In this document: piece after piece, positions 40,315 through 48,508 of the stretch
Position numbering within the stretch: the stretch's first letter is position 1
How the letters are laid out: the number at the start of each line of letters is the position of its first letter
NCBI GenBank assembly: GCA_963838795.1
Contig: CAWISL010000007.1
Span: 124,001-188,000, forward strand
Reading direction: 5' to 3'
Length of the DNA: 64,000 nt
From: JAIBJN01 sp963838795
Lineage (GTDB): Bacteria > Actinomycetota > Thermoleophilia > Gaiellales > Gaiellaceae
Program-made: the position numbers and the translations under genes
The notes under the pieces: generated by a model
Databases searched by the model: none
The model's input: the letters and a program-made list of their open reading frames with translations, nothing else
What the model was told of the DNA's origin: nothing

Positions 40315-41145
40315 GTGTGCAGATGGCTCGCATACTCCGGATCGCCGGTGCTGCTCGAGGAGCTGCTCCTCAAGCCCCAGCACTCCCTGATCGACCAGAG
40401 CCTCCACTCGAGGCTCGGTGCGGAGACGACGAACGGCGACGGCTTCGGCATCGGCTGGTACGGGGCCGGCGACACACCCGCGGTGTTCCACAGCATCGAG
40501 CCCGCCTGGAACGACCGCAATCTCAAGGACCTCGCCCGTCACCTCGTCTCGCCGCTCGTCTTCGCCCACATCCGCGCCTCGACCGGGGGCGCCATCCAGC
40601 AGACCAACTGCCACCCCTTCCGGCGCGGTCGCTGGCTCTGGATGCACAACGGCTTCATCGGCGAGTTTGCGCGCGTGAAGCGGGATCTCGAGCTTGCCGT
40701 CGACCCCTCGCTCTACGCAGAGATCGAAGGCTCCACCGACACCGAGGTCTTCTTCCACCTCGCGCTCACGTTCGGCCTCGAGGACGGTCCGCCCGACGCG
40801 GTCGAGCGCGCGGTCGGCTTGATCGAGGACACCGGCCGCGCGCACGACGTCGAGCACCCCATCCAGATGACGGTGGCCACGACCGACGGCTCGAGCGTGT
40901 GGGCCTTCCGCTACTCGAGCGAGGGGAACTCGCGGTCGCTCTTCTTCAGCACAGCGGTCGCCACGCTGCGCGAGCAGTATCCGGACAACCCGATCCTCCA
41001 CCAGGTCTCGGACGAGTCGCGCCTGATCGTGTCGGAGCCGCTGGGCGACCTCGCGGGAGCGTGGAACGAGGTGCCGGAGTCAAGCTACGGCGTCGTCCAG
41101 GAGGGGCAGGACGAGCTGCGGCCGTTCAAGCCGCGAAGCGACTAG
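40315..41145 (+). CDS. Class II glutamine amidotransferase
   Basis: 276 residues. After the GTG start the second residue is the nucleophile Cys (CRWLAYSG), as in N-terminal-nucleophile amidotransferases, followed by NGDGFGIGWYG, FAHIRASTGGAIQQTNCHPF and WMHNGFIGEF. The layout matches stand-alone EgtC/YafJ-like enzymes, which release ammonia or cleave a gamma-glutamyl bond. No ergothioneine genes are nearby. GAGGAGGAAGACC precedes the start. Converges with the Vps62-like gene with 4-bp stop overlap. Confidence 0.9.
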   Translation: MCRWLAYSGSPVLLEELLLKPQHSLIDQSLHSRLGAETTNGDGFGIGWYGAGDTPAVFHSIEPAWNDRNLKDLARHLVSPLVFAHIRASTGGAIQQTNCHPFRRGRWLWMHNGFIGEFARVKRDLELAVDPSLYAEIEGSTDTEVFFHLALTFGLEDGPPDAVERAVGLIEDTGRAHDVEHPIQMTVATTDGSSVWAFRYSSEGNSRSLFFSTAVATLREQYPDNPILHQVSDESRLIVSEPLGDLAGAWNEVPESSYGVVQEGQDELRPFKPRSD

Positions 41146-43037
41146 ATCTCGGCTGGAAGCTCCGCGGGCGCCTGCTCGCGCTCGCTGAGCCGCTCGCGGG
41201 CGAGCGTGTCGTGGTAGACGTACGTCGTCGCTATGCCCACGAAGGGCATGGCCACGGCGTACACGAGCCCGGCGAGCACGTTGACGAGCCCGAACGGGGC
41301 GTCGACGAGGAGGATCAGAAGCGCGCCGAGGAACGGCCCGGCCACGATGGCCAGGGCCGCCGCCGCGACCACGAGGGTCCCGACCTTGAGCCACTGCAGG
41401 CGGACGAGCTGCCCGCTGCGGCGCAGCGCGCCCAGCGCGGATCGCTCCTCGAGCTCGACGACGGGGACGAGCAGGGCCCAGCGGACGGCCAGCCAGATCG
41501 CGAACGGCAGGAGGAAGATCGAGATGCTCAGCACCGTGACGACGGCGACCGCGACCGCGAGCGCGCCGAGCAGCTCCCACATGCTGTCGAACGCCAGGCG
41601 GTAGACGGCGCGGATACCCGGCTCTCGATGCGTGTCGACCTCGACGATCGCCCGGGCGCAGGCCGCCTGCACCAGGGCGAGGGCGAGGAGGGTCAGCACG
41701 GTTCCGAGCCACACGCCGAGGCCGACGCGGAAGCCGCCTCCCTCGCCGTTCGGATCGATCCCGACGAGCGAGGTCGCCGAGAAGAGCAGGATCTGGAGCC
41801 CGGTGATGATCAGCGAGATCGGGATCACCACGAGCCCGATCCCGAGGAAGAGCCACGGCCGCAACCCGTACATGCGCCAGGAGGCCGTGAAGGTCTGGCC
41901 CCACGTCCGGCGACGGCCCACGCGTAGCGGCGTGGACGGCCGCCACGAGGTGCGGGTCAGCAGGAGGACGACCAGGCCGGCGAGGACGCCAAGCACGAGG
42001 GCGAGGCGCGCGCCGTTGTCGACGGCCCGGAGCACGAAGTTCGACCCCGCCTCGACGGCGCCGCAGAAGAAGTCGGTCGCGTCCGTTCCGAACGCCCCGC
42101 CTGCGGGAACGGCGTAGCTCCGGTCGCGCCAGTCCTCGGCCCAGGTGATCGGCTCCGTCCACTGGGTCTTCAGGTTCGGCCCCGTCGGGCCGTTGTAGAA
42201 GGCCTGCTGGCGCTCGCCCCAGCGGCCCTCGAACGCGATCCAGGGGAAGGTCGCCTGCGCCGCCTCGGGGTCGCTCGAGATCGAGAGCACCGCCGGCCGC
42301 AGCTCTTCGCTCGGGCCGCTCGTGTCGTCGCAGCCCACCCCCTGCTCGGCCGAGCGGCCCAGGTGCAGCCCCTCGATGTAGAAGTTCGCGTGGGAACCGG
42401 CCGCCGGGTAGACGACCGGGTGCGTGCCATCGACGACCTCGAGCTTCTCGTCCCCCCACTCCGCCCGCTCGGCGCCTTCGTGCTGGCTGTAGCCGACCTC
42501 GAGCGGCTCGACCTCGAGCGCCTCCTCGGGGCTGGACGCCGGGAAGACGAGCTGGATCATCTCCCAGTCGCCCTCGTGCAGGTTGTTCCAGTCGTTGAAG
42601 GGGTAGTAGAGCCAGTACTGGAGCGCCAGCCGGTCGGGGTACGCGGGCTCCTGGACGACGTGGGCGTAGACGGCCGGCTCGGCCCCCGCCGTGATGCGGC
42701 GCGCCCACAGCTCGTAGTCGCAGCCCGGGTTCAGCGCGTCGCCGGGGAAGTCGAGGTTGTACTCGTAGAGGCCGCGGCCGAGATCGTCCGCCGAGGGCCC
42801 GATCTCGACGAGGTCGTTGCTGCGCCACGGGCCGCGGAGCGAGACGGTGTCCTCGTCCAGGATCGCATCGATGTCGATCGGCTCGTACGGCTCGCCCGGC
42901 CCGCATTCCTCCTCCTGCTCCACGAGGCGCACGACCGGCGCGTAGCGCTCGGCGAGCTCCTCCTCCGCCTGGGCGCGGGCGACGCCGGGAAGCACGAGCG
43001 CGAGGCACATGCAAACCGCTGCGGCGAATGCCCGCAT
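41142..43037 (-). CDS. Secreted Vps62-like domain with C-terminal membrane region
   Basis: 631 residues from ATG 43037. Signal peptide (RAFAAAVCMCLALVLPGVARAQA), an extracellular domain of about 340 residues like eukaryotic Vps62 and related bacterial proteins (YAPVVRLVEQEE, LALQYWLYYPFNDWNNLHEGDWEMIQLVF, VYPAAGSHANFY), then 6-7 membrane helices (WLFLGIGLVVIPISLIITGL, FLLPFAIWLAVRWALLVPVVELEERSALGALRRS). The helical part resembles DUF975/glycerophosphoryl-diesterase-type membrane domains. Role unknown; fusion of the two parts is notable. Confidence 0.75.
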   Translation of the reverse strand: MRAFAAAVCMCLALVLPGVARAQAEEELAERYAPVVRLVEQEEECGPGEPYEPIDIDAILDEDTVSLRGPWRSNDLVEIGPSADDLGRGLYEYNLDFPGDALNPGCDYELWARRITAGAEPAVYAHVVQEPAYPDRLALQYWLYYPFNDWNNLHEGDWEMIQLVFPASSPEEALEVEPLEVGYSQHEGAERAEWGDEKLEVVDGTHPVVYPAAGSHANFYIEGLHLGRSAEQGVGCDDTSGPSEELRPAVLSISSDPEAAQATFPWIAFEGRWGERQQAFYNGPTGPNLKTQWTEPITWAEDWRDRSYAVPAGGAFGTDATDFFCGAVEAGSNFVLRAVDNGARLALVLGVLAGLVVLLLTRTSWRPSTPLRVGRRRTWGQTFTASWRMYGLRPWLFLGIGLVVIPISLIITGLQILLFSATSLVGIDPNGEGGGFRVGLGVWLGTVLTLLALALVQAACARAIVEVDTHREPGIRAVYRLAFDSMWELLGALAVAVAVVTVLSISIFLLPFAIWLAVRWALLVPVVELEERSALGALRRSGQLVRLQWLKVGTLVVAAAALAIVAGPFLGALLILLVDAPFGLVNVLAGLVYAVAMPFVGIATTYVYHDTLARERLSEREQAPAELPAEI

Positions 43038-43095
43038 CCCGGGGACTATGCACGCAAGGGCGAGAGCCACCGATCCCCTCAGCACGCCCAGGTTG

Positions 43096-44211
43096 CTAGT
43101 CGCTCCGCCAGCTCCAGACGTCGTACACCGTCCTCAGCTGGCGCACGACGTCCTTCGCCACGATGTCGCCTCCCGCCCGCTCCAGATGGACGCCGTCGGG
43201 CGCGCGTACCTTCTCGAGCTCGCCGTCCTTGTCCTCGAGGTAGGAGGCGAACTCGCCGTTCCTCGAGAGCAGGCCGTACAGGTCGACGTAGGCGACCTTG
43301 CCCGCGCGCCTCTGCGCCTCGGCGAGCGCCATCTTGTTCAGCAGTCTCCAGCGCCGCGACTGGGCGGTGTCGTCCGTGACGGGCAGCCCGAGCCAGACGA
43401 CGAACCCGCCGGCCCCGTTGACGATGTCCATGAGCCCGCCGACACGGCGCCGGTACTCCTTCGTCCACTTCGGCCCGCCGAAGCCGTCCAACTCGAGGCC
43501 CTTGGGGAGGCCGGTCATGAGGTCGTGGTCGTCGTTGCCTCCGAAGCAGAAGACGACGGTCTCGATCTTCCTCCTCTCGACCTGCTCCGAGACGTGGCGG
43601 AACCAGTTGAAGACGTCCGGGCGAGTCAGGCCGGTGGCCACGCGGCCTTCGACGTCGGCGACCTTCTCGACCGCCTCGTTTCGGCCCATGGCCCTGAAGA
43701 TGGCGTAGCCGGGCGTGATCACGAGCGAGTCGCCCGCGATCCACAGGCTCATCTTGTTCCTCGGCGTGAAGACGACGCGCTCCGGCTTGGCCGGCTCGGT
43801 CGGCAGTGGGATGCGCTCGCCCGTCGGGACGCCCGGCGCGGCGGGGCCGGCGAGCGGGGTCGTCGCGATCGGCGGGGGCGGCGGGGGCAGGACGATCTCG
43901 GTGTCGATAGTCGCGTGCTCGCGCCCGACTGCGCTCTCGAACCAGGCGCGCGGCCGGTCGAGGCGGAGGGCCATGCTCACCTCGCGGAGCGGTCCGGCGA
44001 AGGCGAGGGCCACCTCCCGCTGTGTCCCCTCGGGCTGGTTGTAGACCGACTTGTAGATGCTCTGCGCGTTCAAGAGCGCGGCCATGGCGAGGGCGAGAGC
44101 CGTCACCGCGAGAGCGCGCCAGGCCGTGGAAAGACGGCGTCCGTCCTCGGTCGGCGGAGCCGGCGCCCGCGCCCGCCTGTCCTGCCCGGCTGTCTCGGTC
44201 TCGACCGCCAT
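43096..44211 (-). CDS. Membrane-anchored SGNH hydrolase (DUF459-like), O-acetylation partner
   Basis: 371 residues. One N-terminal helix (TAWRALAVTALALAMAALLNA), a Pro-rich linker, then an SGNH fold with SLWIAGDSLVITPGYAIFR (nucleophile Ser), CFGGNDDHDL (Asn block) and RAPDGVHLERAGG (Asp-His). Lies directly after the MBOAT gene and is coupled to it (ATGA at 44211). Such pairs behave like AlgI/AlgJ, where the SGNH partner completes acetyl transfer to polysaccharide outside the cell. The longer open frame upstream is rejected. Confidence 0.85.
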   Translation of the reverse strand: MAVETETAGQDRRARAPAPPTEDGRRLSTAWRALAVTALALAMAALLNAQSIYKSVYNQPEGTQREVALAFAGPLREVSMALRLDRPRAWFESAVGREHATIDTEIVLPPPPPPIATTPLAGPAAPGVPTGERIPLPTEPAKPERVVFTPRNKMSLWIAGDSLVITPGYAIFRAMGRNEAVEKVADVEGRVATGLTRPDVFNWFRHVSEQVERRKIETVVFCFGGNDDHDLMTGLPKGLELDGFGGPKWTKEYRRRVGGLMDIVNGAGGFVVWLGLPVTDDTAQSRRWRLLNKMALAEAQRRAGKVAYVDLYGLLSRNGEFASYLEDKDGELEKVRAPDGVHLERAGGDIVAKDVVRQLRTVYDVWSWRSD

Positions 44212-45635
44212 CAGAACTGGAAGTAGATGAAGGGTGCCACGTCCTGGGGCCCGAGGGCCTGCGTGACCATGAGCGCGACCGCGAGCACCGCCGCCTGCCC
44301 CACGAGGTTCAGGCGCGAGAAGGAGGCGAGCACTGCCTGGATCAGGCGAGGCGGGATGTACTGCGAGCCGATCCCGAGGGCGATCGCGAGGAGAACCGGT
44401 CCCGTGACGAGCGGGGAGGCCTCGCCCCAACGGGTGAAGAGGCCCGTGATCATGTCCCAGGCGACGGCGAAGGTCTCCGAGCGGAAGAAGATCCACGCGA
44501 AGCACACCACCTGGAAGGTCACGAACCGCCGCCAGAAGTGGTCGAACCACGTGAAGCTCTCCTCCGGCTTCGTCCCGTGCCGCTCGCGCCAGAAGCGCTC
44601 CGTGCAGAGGCCGACGCCGTGGATCAGCCCCCAGGCGACGAACGTCCAGCCGGCGCCGTGCCAGAGCCCGCCGAGGAGCATCGTCAGGAGCAGGTTGCGA
44701 TAGGTGATCGCCGTGCCGTGCCGGCTGCCGCCGAGCGGGATGTAGAGGTAGTCGCGGAGCCAGCGCGAGAGCGTCATGTGCCAGCGGCGCCAGAAGTCCT
44801 GCAACGAGGTGGCCGCATAGGGCGAGTCGAAGTTCTGTGGGAACTTGAAGCCGAGCAGGAGCGCGATCCCGATGGCGATTGCGGTGTAGCCCGCGAAGTC
44901 GGCGTAGATCTGCACCGCGTAGGCGTAGACCGCGATCAGGATCTCGAGCGACGAGTACTGGTCGGGATTGGCGAAGACCTCGTCCACGATGTTCGAGGCC
45001 AGGTAGCTCGAGATCACCACCTTCATGAACAGCCCGGTGGCGATCAGGTAGAAGGCGCGACTCGTGTCCACCCGGCGTGGCGAACGCGGCGTGTCGAGCT
45101 GCGGGATCAGCTCGTTCGGGCGGACGATCGGCCCCGCCACCAGGTGCGGGAAGAAGGAGAGGTAGACGGCGAACTTCTCGAGGGTCGTCGGCTCCGTGTC
45201 GCCTCGGTAGACGTCGACGATGTAGCTGATCCCCATGAACGTGTAGAAGGAGATCCCGACCGGCAGGATCACCGTACGAACGTCCAGAGGGATGTCGAGC
45301 CCGACCAGCGTCGCGAGGTTCTCGGTCGAGCTGACGAAGAAGTCGTAGTACTTGAAGTAGCCGAGAACGGCGAGGTTTCCGCCGACCGCGAGCCAGAGGA
45401 GCATCTTCCTGCGGCTCGGGAGGTGCGCCGCCTGATGGATCCGGACGGCCATGAGCTGGTTCCAGAGGATCGAGCCGGCGAGCAGGAGGATGAAGCGCCA
45501 GTCCCACCAGCTGTAGAACACGAAGCTGGCGCCGATGATGAATGGCCGCCAGCGGTGGACCGCGGGCATGAGCAGCCACGAGAGCGGCAGGACGATCAGG
45601 AAGAAGATCGCGAAGGTGGCGGTCGGGAAGAGCAC
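44211..45635 (-). CDS. MBOAT O-acyltransferase (AlgI-like)
   Basis: About 474 residues with 10 or more membrane helices. MBOAT signatures: LAVLGYFKYYDFF, LPVGISFYTFMGISYIVDVYRG, SFFPHLVAGPIVR, LQDFWRRWHMTLSRWLRDYLYIPLGG (conserved His region) and GGLWHGAGWTFVAWG (catalytic His). Passes acetyl groups across the membrane for exopolysaccharide O-acetylation. GTG at 45635 (LFPTATFAIFFL) fits the family start; the frame extends to a TTG at 45689. First gene of the two-gene operon with the SGNH protein. Confidence 0.9.
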   Translation of the reverse strand: MLFPTATFAIFFLIVLPLSWLLMPAVHRWRPFIIGASFVFYSWWDWRFILLLAGSILWNQLMAVRIHQAAHLPSRRKMLLWLAVGGNLAVLGYFKYYDFFVSSTENLATLVGLDIPLDVRTVILPVGISFYTFMGISYIVDVYRGDTEPTTLEKFAVYLSFFPHLVAGPIVRPNELIPQLDTPRSPRRVDTSRAFYLIATGLFMKVVISSYLASNIVDEVFANPDQYSSLEILIAVYAYAVQIYADFAGYTAIAIGIALLLGFKFPQNFDSPYAATSLQDFWRRWHMTLSRWLRDYLYIPLGGSRHGTAITYRNLLLTMLLGGLWHGAGWTFVAWGLIHGVGLCTERFWRERHGTKPEESFTWFDHFWRRFVTFQVVCFAWIFFRSETFAVAWDMITGLFTRWGEASPLVTGPVLLAIALGIGSQYIPPRLIQAVLASFSRLNLVGQAAVLAVALMVTQALGPQDVAPFIYFQF

Positions 45636-45757
45636 GGCGGTGCTGGGCGCCCGGCCTCGGATCGAGCCGCGGAGACGCGAGTGAGGCAAGCGTAACGGCT
45701 TGCTCAGACTGCGTTTGCGTTGCTGGCGCCCGCCCCAGGCCGGGCTATGCTGTTTGC

Positions 45758-46639
45758 ATGGGCACGCGCTCGGGGGTCGCAGGGCTTGTTCTCGCCGCCG
45801 TGCTCGCGACGCTGGTCGCGCTCGGCCCGGCGGCCGGGTCGGCGGGCGCCGTCAAGCTCACGTTCATCGGCGATTCGAAGGCGGCCGCGATCAACTACAG
45901 CGCGAAGGCGAAGCGCCTGCTCTCCCGCGGGCACGACGCGCGCCGGGATCTCCGGGTCTGCCGGCGCCTCGTGGCGCCGAGCTGCGCCTACCCGCCTGGC
46001 GTGTACCCGCGGACCGCGCTGGAGACGATCAGGCATTACGGCACCGGGCTCGGCACCGTGCTCGTGATCGACGTCGGCTACAACGACTCCTCCGCGACGT
46101 ACCGCGGCCAGCTGAACCAGGTGATGCGGGCGGCGCTGAACCGGGACGTGAAAGGCGTCGTTTGGGTGAACCTCAAGGCCGTCCGGACCGACTACGGGAG
46201 GATCAACTCGATCATCAACCAGGCGCGGCAGCGCTGGCCCGAGCTCTACGTCGCCAACTGGAACAGGCACTCCGAGGGTCATCCGGGGTGGTTCAACCCG
46301 AGGATCGGCGACGGCATCCACCTGACTAAGGCCGGAGCGGTGGGCCTCGTGAAGCTCGTCCGGCGCTACATCCCGCTCGCCGCCCAGGGGCCGCGGGAGA
46401 CGCTGGCGGCCGAGACGACGTCCCAGGCGTCGACCTCGACCGAGGAGACACCGCCGGCGGAGGTCACGACCGAGCCCGAGAGCGTGGCCGCCGAACTGAC
46501 CGGGAACAGCCCGCCGGTCGGCACGAACATCGGCGTCGACGGCGGCTCGACGGGGCTCAGCGGCGTCCTCCCGTTCGCCGGCGGAGCCGCATTGATGCTC
46601 TTCCTGATCTTCGTGACGCTCAAGCGGCGCGGCGCCTGA
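45758..46639 (+). CDS. Secreted SGNH-like hydrolase with C-terminal anchor
   Basis: 293 residues. Signal peptide (VAGLVLAAVLATLVALGPAAGSAGA), an SGNH block (LTFIGDSKAAAINYS with nucleophile Ser, VLVIDVGYNDSS, GDGIHLTKAGAVGL), a Thr/Glu/Pro-rich spacer, and a final hydrophobic helix (PFAGGAALMLFLIFVTL) with a basic tail like a wall-anchoring end, though no LPxTG is seen. Divergent from the MBOAT pair, so it may be a third member of the same acetylation or deacetylation system. Confidence 0.8.
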   Translation: MGTRSGVAGLVLAAVLATLVALGPAAGSAGAVKLTFIGDSKAAAINYSAKAKRLLSRGHDARRDLRVCRRLVAPSCAYPPGVYPRTALETIRHYGTGLGTVLVIDVGYNDSSATYRGQLNQVMRAALNRDVKGVVWVNLKAVRTDYGRINSIINQARQRWPELYVANWNRHSEGHPGWFNPRIGDGIHLTKAGAVGLVKLVRRYIPLAAQGPRETLAAETTSQASTSTEETPPAEVTTEPESVAAELTGNSPPVGTNIGVDGGSTGLSGVLPFAGGAALMLFLIFVTLKRRGA

Positions 46640-46643
46640 GCAC

Positions 46644-47351
46644 CTATCCCGGCCGATCCGGCTCCTGCAGGACCTCCGCGACCGGCGCCTCTGGCCTCGC
46701 CGGAATTCCGCTGCGGACATACTTGTGCACGGCGACCGCGAGGACGGCGCCGAGCGGCGGGGCGATCAGATAGATCCAGATCCCGGTCCACTGGTTGCCG
46801 ATCAGATCCGGCCCGAACGTCCGCGCCGGGTTCACCGAGGCACCGCTGAACGGGATCGCCGCCAGGTGGACCGCGACGAGGGTGAGCGGGATTGCGAGGA
46901 GCGCGCTGCCGCCGTACTGCCCGCTGACACTCGCCTGCAGGATGACGAGGACGAAGATGGCCGTGAAGACGAACTCCATGAGGAAGGCGGTGCCGCTTCC
47001 GGTAATCCCTGGCACGGTCGTGGTTCCCTTGACTGCCAGCCGGCTGGTGGCGATGGCGAGGACGAGGGCCGCGAGGATCCCACCCGCGAACTGCGCACCC
47101 CAGTAGCGGACGAGGTCGCCGCTGGACAGGCGCCCGTCGAGGAACATGGCGAGCGAGACCGCAGGGTTGTAGTGCCCGCCCGAGACCTCGCCGAAGGCAT
47201 AGAGGCCCGCGAGCAAAGCGAGGCCGAACGCGAAGGAGATGATGACTAGGCGAGCGTCGGACACCCCTGCCGCGACGATTGCCGTCGTGCCGCCAAAGAC
47301 GAGGACGAACGTGCCGAGCAGCTCGGCTGCGTACTTCTGCCAGGTGTCCAT
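46644..47351 (-). CDS. Aquaporin / MIP-family channel
   Basis: 235 residues with six helices and both NPA boxes (GGHYNPAVSLAMF and SGASVNPARTFGPDL). Start MDTWQKYAAELLGTFVLVFGGT is typical of AqpZ-like water channels; Arg after the second NPA is present. Glycerol transport cannot be excluded. Converges with the SGNH gene, 5 bp apart. Confidence 0.93.
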   Translation of the reverse strand: MDTWQKYAAELLGTFVLVFGGTTAIVAAGVSDARLVIISFAFGLALLAGLYAFGEVSGGHYNPAVSLAMFLDGRLSSGDLVRYWGAQFAGGILAALVLAIATSRLAVKGTTTVPGITGSGTAFLMEFVFTAIFVLVILQASVSGQYGGSALLAIPLTLVAVHLAAIPFSGASVNPARTFGPDLIGNQWTGIWIYLIAPPLGAVLAVAVHKYVRSGIPARPEAPVAEVLQEPDRPG

Positions 47352-47435
47352 GCGAACCTCCAGGGACGGGGGACTGGGTAGCCGCCGGAGGGCAATTATT
47401 GACGGGCGGAGCGGACGCCGGTCGCCGGGGGCGGC

Positions 47436-47852
47436 TCAGCTCCCGCGGGTGGCCGCCGAGCGACCGCGGAACGTCGCGACAAGCCGGCCGTCCGCGCGCC
47501 TGACGTCGACGTCGTAGACGCCGTTCCGGCCCTCGAGCGAGCGCTCCTGCGCCTCGGCGACGAGCTCGTCCCCCTCTCGTACGGGGGCGAGGAACTCGAT
47601 CGTGCAGCCCGAGGCCACGGTCACGACACCGCGCGAGTTGCAGGCGAAGGCAAAGGCCGAGTCGGCGAGCGCGAAGACGATCCCGCCGTGGCACGTTCCG
47701 TGCCCGTTGAGCATGTCGGCGCGCACGGTCATCCGGAGGCGAGCAAAGCCCGGGCGAACCTCGTCGAGCGCCATCCCGAGCGCCTGCGAGGCCCGATCGC
47801 GGGCATACATGGCCGCGCCGATGTCTGCGGCAATCTCCTCGGGCGCCGTCAC
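47436..47852 (-). CDS. PaaI-family hotdog thioesterase
   Basis: 138 residues from GTG 47852, overlapping the nitroreductase stop (GTGA). The hotdog core reads MLNGHGTCHGGIVFALADSAFAFACNS with the usual HGG/Asp active site, then ASGCTIEFLAPVREGDELVAEA. Hydrolyses acyl-CoA esters, in PaaI those of aromatic acids. Here its partner is a nitroreductase-fold protein instead of a ring epoxidase. Confidence 0.87.
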   Translation of the reverse strand: MTAPEEIAADIGAAMYARDRASQALGMALDEVRPGFARLRMTVRADMLNGHGTCHGGIVFALADSAFAFACNSRGVVTVASGCTIEFLAPVREGDELVAEAQERSLEGRNGVYDVDVRRADGRLVATFRGRSAATRGS

Positions 47853-48361
47853 ACGCGCTCGACGAGCTCGTCGAGCGGCTTGCGGTTGGCGCCCGCGCTC
47901 CACTCCTCGGCCGACCGGGCGGAGGGGTCGCGCGGCTTCGCCGGGTAGCCGAAGGTGAGCACGATCGCCGGATGCTCGCCCTCCTGCAAGCCCAGGAGCG
48001 CGGAGACGGCGTCCCGGTCGGGCATGCCATTGGGGGAGGAGCCCACGCCCTGGTCCCAGGCGGCCAGCAGCATGTTCTGGGCGCAACGGCCGGCGTCGAG
48101 CGAGACCGGCCCCTTGCCCGCCACGACGACGGCGATGACGAGCTGGGCCCCGCGGATGTTTCCCGGCACGAACACGAGGTCGGCGAGCCGCTCGCGGGTC
48201 CCGACGCTCTCGATGACGACGAAGCGCCAGGGCTGGACGTTCTGTGCGCTGCCGGCGAGTCGGCCGGCGTCGAGGATGCGCCGCTCTACCTCTTCCGGGA
48301 TCGGCGTCTCCGCATAGTCCCGGACCTCCCGCCGCGAACCGATTGCGAGCCAGGTCTCCAC
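47849..48361 (-). CDS. Nitroreductase-family FMN protein
   Basis: 170 residues. FMN-contact motifs: SRREVRDYAETPIPEEVERRILDAGRLAGSAQNVQPWRFVVI, then DAGRCAQNMLLAAWDQGVGSSPNG and IVLTFGYPAKPRDPS. Reduces nitro, quinone or enone groups using NAD(P)H. Start is clear at ATG 48361. Coupled to the thioesterase gene. Confidence 0.88.
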   Translation of the reverse strand: METWLAIGSRREVRDYAETPIPEEVERRILDAGRLAGSAQNVQPWRFVVIESVGTRERLADLVFVPGNIRGAQLVIAVVVAGKGPVSLDAGRCAQNMLLAAWDQGVGSSPNGMPDRDAVSALLGLQEGEHPAIVLTFGYPAKPRDPSARSAEEWSAGANRKPLDELVERV

Positions 48362-48371
48362 GCCGAGGAGT

Positions 48372-48440
48372 TTAGGCGGCTTTAGCGGAACGTCGCTCGT
48401 GGCGGAGCAGGCTGCGTTGCGTTTCGCCGAAGCCGCCTCA
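48372..48440. repeat. Short palindromic element, copy 4 (related)
   Basis: Arms TTAGGCGGCTTTAGCGGAAC and its near-complement (16 of 20) at 48421-48440. Inside, GTCGCTCGTGGCGG resembles the inner left part of copy 1 (GTCGCTCGTCGCC). The core is absent. Lies in the divergent space between the nitroreductase and MFS genes. Confidence 0.5.
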
Positions 48441-48508
48441 GTCGCGGAGCAAGCCTCCGAGATGCCGAAGAGGGCGCCGTTCCCGACACCTGAGCGTATC
48501 CTCAGCGC

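Noticed and set aside
40236..41927. 563-aa plus-strand ORF across the amidotransferase gene
   Set aside because: Another frame encodes the amidotransferase with its nucleophile Cys at position 2; this one is Arg/Asp-rich shadow.
43096..45579. Single 827-aa protein spanning the SGNH and part of the MBOAT gene
   Set aside because: Only the last 371 residues are protein-like; upstream residues are a shadow of the MBOAT gene, whose stop overlaps the SGNH ATG.
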